Source: Paludibacteraceae bacterium (GTDB taxonomy: Bacteria > Bacteroidota > Bacteroidia > Bacteroidales > Paludibacteraceae). From it: a DNA stretch of 64,000 bases. Position numbers and translations under genes: made by a program. Shown here one piece after another: positions 35,932-45,574 of this stretch. Each line of letters starts with the position of its first letter. The stretch's first letter is position 1. Below the pieces are notes generated by a model. That model was not told the DNA's origin and did not search any database. It worked only from the letters and a program-made list of their open reading frames with translations. The DNA lies in the NCBI GenBank assembly GCA_017547145.1, contig JAFYQJ010000005.1:248001-312000 (forward strand), written 5' to 3'.

Positions 35932-37422
35932 GTGGCAAAAGGTTTAACATCACTAGCAAAAGACACTGCTATTTATGGATTGAGTAGCATCGTTGGTAAG
36001 TTTCTCAATTGGCTTTTAGTGCCACTTTACACGTTTGTATTAGCCCAATCTTCCGACTATGGTATTGTAACCAACCTATATTCGTGGACGGCATTGCTTG
36101 TTGTGATTCTCACCTACGGAATGGAAACAGGTTTTCTTCGCTTTGCCAATAAAAAAGATTATAGCGTAAACACAACATACACAACGACGCTTACTTCTAT
36201 TGGAACCACATCGCTGATTTTTGCTACAACGTGCGTTATATTTTCTAATCCTATTGCATCGCTTCTTGGCTATCCTTCTCATTCGGAATTTATTTCTATG
36301 TTGGCAATAGTCATTGCGATGGACACGTTTTCTAGCATACCTTTTGCTTATTTGCGTTTCAAAGGTCAGGCTTTCCGATTTGCAATGCTAAAAATGGTGT
36401 TTGTTGTACTAAATATCTTTTTAAATATCTTTTTCCTAATAGTTTGTCCAAAAATTATGGAATGGAAACCCGAGTTAGTATCGTGGTTTTACAATCCAAA
36501 TTATGGAGTAGGGTATGTGTTTGTAGCTAATATTATTGCAACAACAATTCAAACCTTATGCCTATTGCCTCAATTTTTTGCAGAACGATATAATTTTGAC
36601 ATAAAAACACTTAAACAACTGCTTGCTTATTCTTTGCCATTACTTGTTCTGGGAATTGCGGGAATAATGAATCAAACAATTGATAAAATTATTTTTCCAT
36701 TTCTAATAGATGACCCAAATACCGCAAATAGTGAATTAGGTATTTATGGAGCATGCTTTAAGATTGCAATGGTAATGATGATGTTCACGCAAGCTTTTCG
36801 TTATGCCTACGAACCATTTGTTTTTGCAAAACATCAAGATAGAGAAAGCGTGGGGGCATACGCCGATGCAATGAAGTTCTTTGTCATTTTTGCTTGGCTC
36901 ATTTTTTTGGGTATTACGTTCTATCTCGACATTTTCAAATTAATCATCCGTAGCGATTATTGGGAAGGTTTGAAAATAGTTCCAATCATACTTTGCTCAT
37001 ATATTTTTCAAGGCATATTTTTTAACCTTTCGATTTGGTACAAACTCACTGATAAAACAAAATACGGTGCTTATTTCTCCATTTTAGGACTTTTGATAAC
37101 ACTAATCATAAACATCATTTTTGTGCCAAAATTTAGTTATATGGCATCTGCAATGGCTTCTCTTGTATGCTATTTTGTAATCATGTTGGTATCTTACTTT
37201 GTTGGGCAGAAGTACCTAAAAATCCCTTATGATTTGCGTTCGATAGCAATCTACTCGCTTGTAGCAATAGCGATGTATGTTGGCAGTTTAATGTTGCATT
37301 TCGAGGCAGAATGGCTTAATTACATTTACAAAACAGCATTGTTGGTAGCATTTTTAGCCATTATATTCAAACGCGATTTACCTATCAGTGAATTGCCATT
37401 CATCGGAAAATATTTTAAATAA
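35932..37422 (+). CDS. Polysaccharide flippase (Wzx/MATE-like)
   Basis: A 496-residue membrane protein with about 14 predicted membrane segments, of the oligosaccharide flippase type. The N-terminus (AKDTAIYGLSSIVGKFLNWLLVPLYT) is typical of these transporters in Bacteroidota. I chose GTG 35932 rather than TTG 35905, because TATTTTCG, a near match to a -7 box, lies between them at 35909-35916. The following gene starts directly after the stop (TAAATG). The pair probably exports and polymerises or ligates a surface polysaccharide. Confidence 0.85.
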   Translation: MAKGLTSLAKDTAIYGLSSIVGKFLNWLLVPLYTFVLAQSSDYGIVTNLYSWTALLVVILTYGMETGFLRFANKKDYSVNTTYTTTLTSIGTTSLIFATTCVIFSNPIASLLGYPSHSEFISMLAIVIAMDTFSSIPFAYLRFKGQAFRFAMLKMVFVVLNIFLNIFFLIVCPKIMEWKPELVSWFYNPNYGVGYVFVANIIATTIQTLCLLPQFFAERYNFDIKTLKQLLAYSLPLLVLGIAGIMNQTIDKIIFPFLIDDPNTANSELGIYGACFKIAMVMMMFTQAFRYAYEPFVFAKHQDRESVGAYADAMKFFVIFAWLIFLGITFYLDIFKLIIRSDYWEGLKIVPIILCSYIFQGIFFNLSIWYKLTDKTKYGAYFSILGLLITLIINIIFVPKFSYMASAMASLVCYFVIMLVSYFVGQKYLKIPYDLRSIAIYSLVAIAMYVGSLMLHFEAEWLNYIYKTALLVAFLAIIFKRDLPISELPFIGKYFK

Positions 37423-38712
37423 ATGGAAACGAGCATTACACAAAAAATTTGGCACACCTATACTAATTTTATAGGGAAAATAAATTATTTGCTATTTCTA
37501 TCGCTCGCTTTTTCATTAGCATTACCTTACCATGCGATGCGATTTTTATGGATTGCATGGTTAATATCATGGGGACTCGAATTTAGATTTCTTTCATTAA
37601 AAAACATCCGCATACAAAAAAGCTTAATACCCGTTTTAATATTAGGAGTATACTTTTTATGGCAAGCACTATCTTACTTTTGGGCTACCGACCAAATTTT
37701 AGCAAACAAAACACTTAATCGACAAATCTCTTTTATTATAATACCATTTATTGCTCTATTTGGAGTAAATAAAAACTACAATACCAAGCAAATATCATTA
37801 TGCTTCATTATTGGAGTTTTCTTAACGACATTATGGTATCTTTCGGTATCTCTTTTTATGGACAATTACCCAACTATTATACGAAGCAAAGCCTATATCC
37901 CACTAAAAACAGACACATTTGAAAGAACTTTCATATTCTTCTTTTGCAAAATAAAACATCGCTTTTTCTTTGCAACTGCAGCAATACTAGCTTCTGTTGT
38001 TTTAGCCTATTCTTTCAAAAATCTTAAAGAAAAAATAGGAAGTTTATACACTTGGATTTTTTCTTTTGTGTTTTTTTCATCAACTATTTATACAATCTTT
38101 TTATCTGGTTCAAGAGCTTCTATTCTAACTTATTTACTAATTGCCTTTATTTTTGTTTGCAGTTATTTTATTAGAAAAAAAAGATGGTTTTTATTAGGAT
38201 TCGTTTTTATTCTAACCTGCTGCTCGTTTTTTATATTTTACACCTACCATCCTCGGATGGAAAACATAACGATAGAAAAAATAAAAAATGCTGACGTAAC
38301 AGAAAATGACCGAGAGCCACGCTTTGCTATTTGGAACACAGCCATAAAACACATAGATGAATATATTTTAACAGGCAAAGGTGTTGGGAATAGTATAAGT
38401 TTCTTAAAAGAAAAATTAAAAGAAAACGATTATCCAAAATCTTTTTATAATGCAAACTTCCATTCGCACAATCAATATATTGAAATTCTTATGGAATCTG
38501 GGATAATAGGCTTACTGCTTTTTTTAGCTATAATATTCAGTTTTATTAAATATTCGAATCAAGAAAATAAAAAATTAGCTTTCTATTTAGTATTAGTTTT
38601 TCTTATAAATTCTTTATCAGATACCATTATCCGCCCATTAGAAGGCGTTATTCTATTTTCTTTTGTATCGCTTTACTTATTTTTTTCTAATAAAGAAAAA
38701 GAGGAAATTTAA
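37423..38712 (+). CDS. O-antigen ligase/polymerase-like membrane protein
   Basis: A 429-residue membrane protein with about ten hydrophobic segments. It has the Wzy_C-type periplasmic loop: SGSRASILTYLL, then FAIWNTAIKHI, GKGVGN and FHSHNQYIEILMESGIIG, where Arg and His residues are characteristic of the WaaL/Wzy superfamily. It either ligates or polymerises lipid-linked glycans. Directly coupled to the flippase gene. It ends three bases before the convergent RNase H gene with no clear terminator between. Confidence 0.85.
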   Translation: METSITQKIWHTYTNFIGKINYLLFLSLAFSLALPYHAMRFLWIAWLISWGLEFRFLSLKNIRIQKSLIPVLILGVYFLWQALSYFWATDQILANKTLNRQISFIIIPFIALFGVNKNYNTKQISLCFIIGVFLTTLWYLSVSLFMDNYPTIIRSKAYIPLKTDTFERTFIFFFCKIKHRFFFATAAILASVVLAYSFKNLKEKIGSLYTWIFSFVFFSSTIYTIFLSGSRASILTYLLIAFIFVCSYFIRKKRWFLLGFVFILTCCSFFIFYTYHPRMENITIEKIKNADVTENDREPRFAIWNTAIKHIDEYILTGKGVGNSISFLKEKLKENDYPKSFYNANFHSHNQYIEILMESGIIGLLLFLAIIFSFIKYSNQENKKLAFYLVLVFLINSLSDTIIRPLEGVILFSFVSLYLFFSNKEKEEI

Positions 38713-38715
38713 CAT

Positions 38716-39327
38716 CTACTTTCTTCCAAAATCAGCAGGGATTTCACCCCAATGTTCAGTATCCCATTTTATAATTCGGGTAGAATATTCATTCGTTTGC
38801 AACCATCGCTCCGCACGAGCAATCAACTCGAATGACTTTGCATTCTTATCTGTCGGTAAAAGTTTTGTTTTACATTTTTTATTTCTCACCCAACTGATAG
38901 CACTCATACTATCAGAATATAACGGGCAATCAATATTATTTGCCTTAAGGTAAGACAAACCATGAACTATGGCAAGAAACTCACCGATATTATTTGTAGA
39001 ATCTTCAAAAATTCCCTGATGAAAAAGTTCCTTACCTGTCGATGTCGAAACACCTCTATACTCCATTCTTCCTGGATTTCCACTACAAGCAGCATCAACA
39101 GCTATACCTTGTGGAAGATTTTCAGGAGCAGTTTTTGTTACTTTTGGCACCCCCTTCACTACATCCCAATATTCTCTACGATAAGCTTCACATGCTTCCT
39201 CTCGCGTTGCAAACGATTTATATTTAGCACCATTATAACCCTGCACCATGGTCAAGCACTCTGCCCACGAATCAAAAATACCGGTACTTCTTCCTTCCCA
39301 AACTACATAATATTTTCGTTTTGCCAT
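38716..39327 (-). CDS. Ribonuclease H with viroplasmin-like N-terminus
   Basis: A 203-residue RNase H1-type protein that cuts RNA in RNA-DNA hybrids. Residues 1-50 form the RNA-DNA-binding viroplasmin/HBD fold (KYYVVWEGRSTGIFDSWAEC, then ATREEACEAY). The catalytic part has VDAACSGNPG (first Asp), NNIGEFLAIVHGL (Glu) and LYSDSMSAISWVR (Asp). A -7 element (TATCTTTG) lies at 39342-39349 on this strand. Confidence 0.92.
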   Translation of the reverse strand: MAKRKYYVVWEGRSTGIFDSWAECLTMVQGYNGAKYKSFATREEACEAYRREYWDVVKGVPKVTKTAPENLPQGIAVDAACSGNPGRMEYRGVSTSTGKELFHQGIFEDSTNNIGEFLAIVHGLSYLKANNIDCPLYSDSMSAISWVRNKKCKTKLLPTDKNAKSFELIARAERWLQTNEYSTRIIKWDTEHWGEIPADFGRK

Positions 39328-39421
39328 TTCTACATTTTTTACAAAGATACGAACTTATAAAAATTCTCCACTCTTAACAACAGATACTTTTTGTTTAACA
39401 TAATCTATCGTCGACAAAAGA

Positions 39422-39452
39422 TTGACTTTTATTTTTAGAAAAACTATCTTTG
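39422..39452 (+). promoter_or_regulatory. Promoter of the lolD-like gene
   Basis: TTG at 39422-39424 and TATCTTTG at 39445-39452 are 20 bases apart. The TTG is therefore a -33 element and not a start codon, which places the real start at GTG 39470. Confidence 0.7.
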
Positions 39453-39469
39453 CTAAAAAATCAGTAGCA

Positions 39470-40120
39470 GTGATAAAAATCAGTAATATAAACAAAAGTT
39501 TTGGTAATTTAGAAGTATTAAAAGGGATTAACCTTGAAATTAAACCAAAAGAAATTGTATCTATAATGGGGGCAAGTGGAGCAGGGAAAACTACATTATT
39601 GCAAATTATTGGTACACTCGACAAAGCAGATAAAGGGGAAATTTTGATAAATGGAACAGACGTTTCAACCTTAAAAGAACAAGAACTTTCTAAATTTAGA
39701 AATGAAAATATTGGCTTTATTTTTCAATTTCATCAACTACTTCCTGAATTTACCGCTTTAGAAAATATTCAAATACCAGCTTTAATAGCAGGGACATCGT
39801 TCAAAGAAGCAGAAATAGAAGCAAAAAAAATTCTTGATTTTTTAAAATTAAGCAATAGAGCTAAACACAAACCATCAGAACTATCAGGTGGCGAAAAACA
39901 ACGAATTGCTATAGCAAGAGCTCTAATAAACAAACCGAAAGTAATTTTGGCAGATGAACCTACTGGTAGTCTCGATACTCAAAATAAAGAAGAATTGCAC
40001 CGATTGTTTTTTGATTTACGTAACGAATTCGGGCAAACATTTGTAATCGTTACGCACGACGAATCACTTGCCACACTCTGCGAACGAACTATCTATATGA
40101 AAGACGGAATAATTATATAA
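39470..40120 (+). CDS. ABC transporter ATP-binding protein (LolD/MacB type)
   Basis: A 216-residue ABC ATPase, start GTG 39470 set by the promoter. Walker A is GASGAGKTT, the Q-loop lies in [17 protein letters not shown], the signature is [15 protein letters not shown] and Walker B is VILADEPTG. The [10 protein letters not shown] segment and short length fit LolD, the ATPase that releases lipoproteins from the inner membrane. The permease partners are not adjacent, which is usual for this phylum. Confidence 0.85.
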   Translation: MIKISNINKSFGNLEVLKGINLEIKPKEIVSIMGASGAGKTTLLQIIGTLDKADKGEILINGTDVSTLKEQELSKFRNENIGFIFQFHQLLPEFTALENIQIPALIAGTSFKEAEIEAKKILDFLKLSNRAKHKPSELSGGEKQRIAIARALINKPKVILADEPTGSLDTQNKEELHRLFFDLRNEFGQTFVIVTHDESLATLCERTIYMKDGIII

Positions 40121-40121
40121 A

Positions 40122-40156
40122 AATAAAAGAGGATTTTAAAATCCTCTTTTATTTTT
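40122..40156. terminator. Bidirectional terminator
   Basis: AATAAAAGAGGATTTT and AAAATCCTCTTTTATT form a perfect palindrome between convergent genes; it overlaps the stop codon of the exonuclease gene. Confidence 0.8.
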
Positions 40157-40913
40157 TCAAACTTTGCAATCTAATATTCGTTAAAACTCGCTTTGTATTC
40201 AATGAAAATTCTCCGTTCATAATCCAACTATAATACCCCGGATCACGCTGCAAAACATCCAACACTCGCATTCCTTTGTATTTCCCAAAATTAAAAGTTT
40301 CCTCACCTTTTTCGTTGTAAACTATTCGTCCTGCAAAATCTACATTTTTATTATGCGTCATTTCAGAAAGAGCCTTTACGTCATTTTCCAACTGAGGATA
40401 AAAATCTAATTGAGCCTTAAGCACCTCGTAGGTAGCATGCGTATCAGCATTTGCCGAATGTGCATTTTCTAAATCTTTATTGCAATAAAACTTATAAGCT
40501 GCAGACAATGTTCTTTGCTCCATTTTATGAAAAATCACTTGAACATCAACGAACTTTCGTTTTGTAAAATCAACATCAACTCCAACTCGCTCAAACTCTT
40601 CCGCCAAAAGTGGAATATCAAATCTATTGCTATTATAACCCGCTAAATCACATCCTTCAAAATCATTTGCTAATGTTCTTGCCAATTCCTTAAAAGTAGG
40701 ACAATCCTTTACATCTTCATCGTAAATCCCATGTACAGCTGATGCTTTTTCTGGGATAGGCATTTCAGGATTTACTCTATATGTTTTTGATATTTCCGTA
40801 CCATTTGGCATCACTTTAAGATACGAGATTTCAATTATTCTATCAGTAATTATATTGATACCAGTAGTTTCTAAATCAAAAAAAATAAGTGGATTTTTTA
40901 AATTTAATTGCAT
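40149..40913 (-). CDS. DEDDh 3'-5' exonuclease (DnaQ/epsilon-like)
   Basis: A 254-residue exonuclease. FFDLETTGINIITDRIIEIS gives the first Asp/Glu pair, SNRFDIPLLAEEF the second Asp region, and HSANADTHATYEVL the His and last Asp. The C-terminal 80 residues hold a GKYKGMRVLDVL motif found in an extra domain of Bacteroidota epsilon-like exonucleases. It lies downstream of dnaN on the same strand, consistent with a proofreading role. Confidence 0.88.
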   Translation of the reverse strand: MQLNLKNPLIFFDLETTGINIITDRIIEISYLKVMPNGTEISKTYRVNPEMPIPEKASAVHGIYDEDVKDCPTFKELARTLANDFEGCDLAGYNSNRFDIPLLAEEFERVGVDVDFTKRKFVDVQVIFHKMEQRTLSAAYKFYCNKDLENAHSANADTHATYEVLKAQLDFYPQLENDVKALSEMTHNKNVDFAGRIVYNEKGEETFNFGKYKGMRVLDVLQRDPGYYSWIMNGEFSLNTKRVLTNIRLQSLKK

Positions 40914-40959
40914 GTGTACTTATTTAAAAGAAATCCCTCCATTAAGGAAGGATTTTTTA

Positions 40960-42090
40960 TTAATCATTTAATAACATTGGCATTAACAACATTAGAAGAT
41001 GTTCGTCTTCGTTTTGTTCATACGGAAGAATTAACCCTGCACGAGAAGGATCTGACAACTCTATCAACACTTCCGACGAATTTATATTATTCAAAATTTC
41101 AATCAAAAATTGTGATTTGAACCCAATTGTTAAAAGCTGTCCAGAATATTGGCAATCCAATGTTTCTTCAGCAGAAATAGAGAAATCTATATCTTGAGCA
41201 GAAATATTCAACGAATCATTACTCAAAGCTAACTTTATTAAGTTGTTTGCTTGATTGGTAAATAATGAAACACGACGCAAAGCATTTACCAATGATGCTC
41301 TATCAACAACAATTTTATTAATATTATCTTCTTGTTTTGGAATTACATTCTCATAATTTGGGAATCGACCTTCTATCTGACGGCAAAACATTTTATAACG
41401 AGAAAGTGTGAAAGCTACATTCTTTCCATCAAACTCTATTGTAACATCACCACTTTCTTTTGGTAAAATATTTTTAAGAACTCCAGAAGGTTTTTGTGGT
41501 AAAATAAAGTTTGCTACTAAATTTGGTTGCAAAGCCGTAGTTTTAAAACGAACTAATTTATGAGCATCAGTAGCTACACATGTCAAACTATCTTGACGAA
41601 TATCAAAGAATACACCTGTCATTGTTGGGCGTAATTCGTCTGTTGCTGCTGCAAACAAAGTTTTATTTATACCATTACACAATACATCAACAGGCACAGT
41701 CAACGAATTTTTATCGTCCGACATTTCTGGCAACGAAGGATATTCTTCGCCTATTTGTCCTACTAAATTATACTTACCAGAAGTTGATGTCATCGTAATT
41801 GACATATCTTCATCGTTGATGTCAAAAACTAAAGGTTGCTCAGAAAACTCTTTTAAAATATCTAATAACAATTTAGCTGAAATAGCTACTGAACCATTTC
41901 CTGTTACACCAGATATTTCTACTGCAGTAGTCAATGTTGTTTCCAAATCAGATGCTGTTGCCAACAACTCTCCATCAGTAATTTTAAACAAGAAATTGTC
42001 CAATATTGGCAACGTATTTTTTGTACTTATAACACGACTAATCGACTGTAATGAGCTCGATAATGCTGTACTTGAAACTGTAAATCTCAT
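40960..42090 (-). CDS. dnaN: DNA polymerase III beta subunit (sliding clamp)
   Basis: A 376-residue clamp protein with three similar domains. The N-terminus (MRFTVSSTALSSSLQSISRVI) and the C-terminal MLLMPMLLND are typical. It is separated from lpxA, and has its own -7 element upstream. The gene is not beside dnaA, which is common in this phylum. Confidence 0.95.
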   Translation of the reverse strand: MRFTVSSTALSSSLQSISRVISTKNTLPILDNFLFKITDGELLATASDLETTLTTAVEISGVTGNGSVAISAKLLLDILKEFSEQPLVFDINDEDMSITMTSTSGKYNLVGQIGEEYPSLPEMSDDKNSLTVPVDVLCNGINKTLFAAATDELRPTMTGVFFDIRQDSLTCVATDAHKLVRFKTTALQPNLVANFILPQKPSGVLKNILPKESGDVTIEFDGKNVAFTLSRYKMFCRQIEGRFPNYENVIPKQEDNINKIVVDRASLVNALRRVSLFTNQANNLIKLALSNDSLNISAQDIDFSISAEETLDCQYSGQLLTIGFKSQFLIEILNNINSSEVLIELSDPSRAGLILPYEQNEDEHLLMLLMPMLLND

Positions 42091-42129
42091 ATTCTAAAAA
42101 ATTATAAATTGACCTTTTGCTTATTTCTA

Positions 42130-42137
42130 CAAATATA
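42130..42137 (-). promoter_or_regulatory. -7 element of dnaN
   Basis: TATATTTG on the minus strand, about 40 bases before the dnaN ATG. The -33 spacing is not ideal. Confidence 0.45.
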
Positions 42138-42188
42138 CAATTAAAAAACAAACAAAATATATATTACAAAAAACTCTATTAACAAACC

Positions 42189-42959
42189 TTAATGTCCTTT
42201 TATGATTCCTCTTTCCGACGATTTTATAAAGTCTACAATAACTTCTTTTTCTTTTGACGCTGGGAATTCGGTACAAACTTTTTCAAGAGCTGCTTTCACG
42301 TTTAAATCTGACATAAAGATTTGACGATAAATCTCTTGAATAGAAGAAATTGTTTCGTTTGTAAATCCACGGCGACGTAAACCAACAGAATTTATACCAA
42401 AATAAGCAACAGGCTCGTGTGCTGCTATTACATAAGGAGGAACGTCCTTATTTAACTTAGTACCACCTTGAATCATTGCATGGCAACCAATTTTCGTAAA
42501 TTGGTGCACAAGAGTTCCTCCTCCTATCACAGCGTAATCATCCACTTCGACCTCACCTGCTAATTGAGTAGTGTTGGACATAATGATGTTATTACCCAAA
42601 ACACAATCGTGTGCAACATGGCAATAAGCCATTATCAAACAATTGTCTCCTACAACTGTTTTCCCTCGCGAAGCTGTCCCTCTATGTATTGTAACACATT
42701 CACGCAAAGTCGTATTGTTACCAATTATAACATAAGTATCCTCGCCATGAAATTTTAAATCTTGAGGTTCTGCACCAATAACAGCTCCCGGGAAAATACG
42801 ACAATTTTCGCCTATTCTTGTTTTTTTCAAGATTGTTGCATGAGGACCTACATATGTATTATCACCTATTACTACATCTTCATCGATGTAAGCAAAAGGA
42901 GAAATCGTTACATTTTTCCCAATTTTTGCATCAGGATGAATAAAAGCATTATTATTCAT
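42189..42959 (-). CDS. lpxA: UDP-GlcNAc acyltransferase
   Basis: A 256-residue left-handed beta-helix enzyme catalysing the first lipid A step, moving a 3-hydroxyacyl chain from ACP to UDP-GlcNAc. Hexapeptide repeats run from HPDAKIGKNVTISPFAYI onward; the catalytic His is in the MAYCHVAHDC segment, preceded by ECVTIHRGT. It starts 3 bases after the lpxC/fabZ stop. Confidence 0.95.
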   Translation of the reverse strand: MNNNAFIHPDAKIGKNVTISPFAYIDEDVVIGDNTYVGPHATILKKTRIGENCRIFPGAVIGAEPQDLKFHGEDTYVIIGNNTTLRECVTIHRGTASRGKTVVGDNCLIMAYCHVAHDCVLGNNIIMSNTTQLAGEVEVDDYAVIGGGTLVHQFTKIGCHAMIQGGTKLNKDVPPYVIAAHEPVAYFGINSVGLRRRGFTNETISSIQEIYRQIFMSDLNVKAALEKVCTEFPASKEKEVIVDFIKSSERGIIKGH

Positions 42960-42962
42960 ACG

Positions 42963-44345
42963 TTATTTATTTTTAATAATTTGAGCAGTAAGTTCAGCTT
43001 CACAAGCCAAATCGCCTTTAACAAAAGTATACCCTTTTATATGAGCAATACCATGACGCATTTCAGTTACTAAATTTACACGCATCACCACTGTATCACC
43101 CGGCTTAACTTTTTGATAAAAACGAACATTATCCATTTTTAAAAGATAAGTTGAATACAATTCAGGATTTTCTACACCATTCAACACCAAAATACCTCCA
43201 CTTTGTGCCATAGCCTCAAGCAAAAGAACTCCCGGCATAATCGGTTCTTCAGGGAAATGACCAATAAACTGCATTTCGTTAAACGACACATTTTTTATCG
43301 TAACTATACTTTTATCAGTTATTTCCATCACCTTGTCAACCAAAAGAAACGGATAACGATGTGGAAGCATCTTTTTTATATCGTTTACGTCAAGTACCGA
43401 CTCTTGATAAATAGAATATTTTGGATGCGAAACCTCTAAACGTTTAATATCATTTCTAATTTGTTTTGCCAAAGCCGTATTGGTTGTATGCCCGGGGTAA
43501 CTAGCTATAACTCTTCCCTTTATAGGTTTCCCTATCAACGACAAATCCCCAATCACATCAAGCATTTTATGCCTAGCAGGTTCATTGTCAAACAACAATT
43601 CTGTATTCAAATAACCAAATTTATTGGCTTTCGGACAAGGTTGATGCATCATATCGGCCAGGCGTTGCAGCTCTACTTCCGAAATTTCTTTGTCGTAAAT
43701 AACCAAAGCATTGTTTAAATCGCCACCTTTTATAAGGTTCATTTTTAACAACGGCTCTATTTCACGCACAAACACAAAAGTACGACAAGGAGCTGCTTCC
43801 TTTTCGAAATCGTCCATAGAATCGAGCACAGCAAACTGATTACTCAAAATTGGAGAATCGTAACCAATCAACACCTGCACACTAAAATTATCATCAGGCA
43901 AAATTGTTATCGTCGATTTGCTATCGGGCATTTGGTAAGTTATTTTTTTCGTTACCACGAAAAAATCTTTTTCTGCCTGCTGAACTTCTATTCCAACTTC
44001 TTTAATTTTTTCTACGTAAAATTTTGCACTTCCATCTAAAATTGGAAATTCAGGTGCATTCACCTCCATCAAGCAGTTGTCTATGCCAAAAGCATACAAT
44101 GCTGCCAACGCATGCTCAACGGTGCTTATCCGTATATCGCCTTTTTGGATAACAGTGCCACGAGTTGTTCCCGACACATAATCGGCCAAAGCAGGTATTT
44201 CGGGTTGCCCCTCCAAATCTACACGCTTTATAACTCGTCCAAAATTGTCGGGAGCTGGCTTTAGCGTCAGTTCTATTTCTAGTCCCGTATGCAACCCTTT
44301 TCCTTTAAGCGTAAAAGAACTTTTTAAGGTTTTTTGTTTCGACAT
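42963..44345 (-). CDS. Bifunctional LpxC-FabZ
   Basis: A 460-residue fusion found in Bacteroidota. The N-terminal 300 residues are UDP-3-O-acyl-GlcNAc deacetylase: GKGLHTGLEIEL, the zinc site STVEHALAALYAFG, and HKMLDVIGDL. The C-terminal 150 residues are (3R)-hydroxyacyl-ACP dehydratase FabZ: LPHRYPFLLVDKV with the catalytic His, and GHFPEEPIMPGVLLLEAMAQ with the Glu. I chose ATG 44345, one base after the lpxD stop. The fusion links lipid A synthesis to fatty acid elongation. Confidence 0.95.
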   Translation of the reverse strand: MSKQKTLKSSFTLKGKGLHTGLEIELTLKPAPDNFGRVIKRVDLEGQPEIPALADYVSGTTRGTVIQKGDIRISTVEHALAALYAFGIDNCLMEVNAPEFPILDGSAKFYVEKIKEVGIEVQQAEKDFFVVTKKITYQMPDSKSTITILPDDNFSVQVLIGYDSPILSNQFAVLDSMDDFEKEAAPCRTFVFVREIEPLLKMNLIKGGDLNNALVIYDKEISEVELQRLADMMHQPCPKANKFGYLNTELLFDNEPARHKMLDVIGDLSLIGKPIKGRVIASYPGHTTNTALAKQIRNDIKRLEVSHPKYSIYQESVLDVNDIKKMLPHRYPFLLVDKVMEITDKSIVTIKNVSFNEMQFIGHFPEEPIMPGVLLLEAMAQSGGILVLNGVENPELYSTYLLKMDNVRFYQKVKPGDTVVMRVNLVTEMRHGIAHIKGYTFVKGDLACEAELTAQIIKNK

Positions 44346-44346
44346 T

Positions 44347-45387
44347 TTACTTATTATTTTTTTCGAGCTCTGCAATGCGACGTTCAAGCAAAGCTATTGT
44401 ACGTTGCATTTCAGGCAAATTTTTATAAACAACACTTGAGCGGCGGAATCCACCAACCGAAATAGCAGGGTACCCCATCAAAACCGTACCACTTTCTTTT
44501 ACCGAGTTTGGAACTCCCGACTGTGCTCCTACCGTAGTTTTGTCTGCTACAACAATATGCCCAGCAATACCTACTTGACCGCCAAACACACAATTTCTTC
44601 CAATCTTTGTAGAACCTGCAACTCCACCTTGAGAAGCCATCACCGTATTTGCTCCAATCTCCACATTATGAGCTATCTGTACTAAATTATCCAATTTAAC
44701 TCCTTGGCGAATAATCGTATTTCCCATTGTAGCTCGGTCTATCACCGTATTTGCTCCAATTTCCACATCGTTTTCAATAACAACATTGCCTATTTGTGGA
44801 ATTTTTTGATACGAGCCATCTGCTTGTGGTGCAAAACCAAAACCATCTGACCCCACAACCACACCTGCGTGCAATATACAATTATCACCAACTACGCAAT
44901 CGTCGTAGATTTTTACACCTGCGTAAAGCGTAACATTTTTTCCTATCTTCACATTGTTGCCAACGAACACTTGTGGATAGAGCAAAGAGCCCTCACCCAC
45001 TACAGAATTTTCGCCAACTACGACAAAATCGCCCACATATTTAGCCTCACACGTTGCTGATTTAGCAATAGATACCATAGACGATACTCCTTCACGCTTT
45101 GGCTTAAATTGCTCAACAAGCATCAACAACGAAGCTAACGCTCTGTACGAATCGTCAACTCGAATCAACGTTGCTCGCACAGGACGTTCCAACACCAAAT
45201 CACGATTGACAAGAACGGCATCGGCTTTTGTTTCGTATATAAAAGGCAAGTATTTAGGATTGGACAAAAAGGTAAGAGTACCAGGTCTTCCCTCTTCTAT
45301 TTTCGACAAATCAGACAACTTAACTTCTGCATCTCCCTCAATTTCACCTTTTAAGAAATCTGCTATTTGTTTTGCTGTAAACTCCAT
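44347..45387 (-). CDS. lpxD: UDP-3-O-acyl-glucosamine N-acyltransferase
   Basis: A 346-residue enzyme of the third lipid A step. The N-terminal uridine-binding domain ([17 protein letters not shown]) is followed by many hexapeptide repeats and the catalytic His in [12 protein letters not shown]. The C-terminus is a helix ([17 protein letters not shown]). It is first in lpxD-lpxC/fabZ-lpxA. Confidence 0.95.
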   Translation of the reverse strand: MEFTAKQIADFLKGEIEGDAEVKLSDLSKIEEGRPGTLTFLSNPKYLPFIYETKADAVLVNRDLVLERPVRATLIRVDDSYRALASLLMLVEQFKPKREGVSSMVSIAKSATCEAKYVGDFVVVGENSVVGEGSLLYPQVFVGNNVKIGKNVTLYAGVKIYDDCVVGDNCILHAGVVVGSDGFGFAPQADGSYQKIPQIGNVVIENDVEIGANTVIDRATMGNTIIRQGVKLDNLVQIAHNVEIGANTVMASQGGVAGSTKIGRNCVFGGQVGIAGHIVVADKTTVGAQSGVPNSVKESGTVLMGYPAISVGGFRRSSVVYKNLPEMQRTIALLERRIAELEKNNK

Positions 45388-45406
45388 TTTTAAAGAAAAA
45401 TTTTAG

Positions 45407-45414
45407 CAAAGATA
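45407..45414 (-). promoter_or_regulatory. -7 element of the lpx operon
   Basis: TATCTTTG on the minus strand, 20 bases before the lpxD ATG. Confidence 0.5.
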
Positions 45415-45528
45415 ATAATTTTATACAAACAAATATTCCACAAGAAAAACGAAAAAACAGCTTCCCAATATTTATTACAAAATGCCTGAATAAAAAGCCA
45501 AAACACGTACTTATGTCAAAAAAATAAT

Positions 45529-45536
45529 TACTTTTG
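45529..45536 (+). promoter_or_regulatory. -7 element of ilvC
   Basis: TACTTTTG, 38 bases before the ilvC ATG, fits TAnnTTTG. Confidence 0.5.
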
Positions 45537-45574
45537 CAACTTATTGAAAAATCATTTCTAAAAAACATATACTT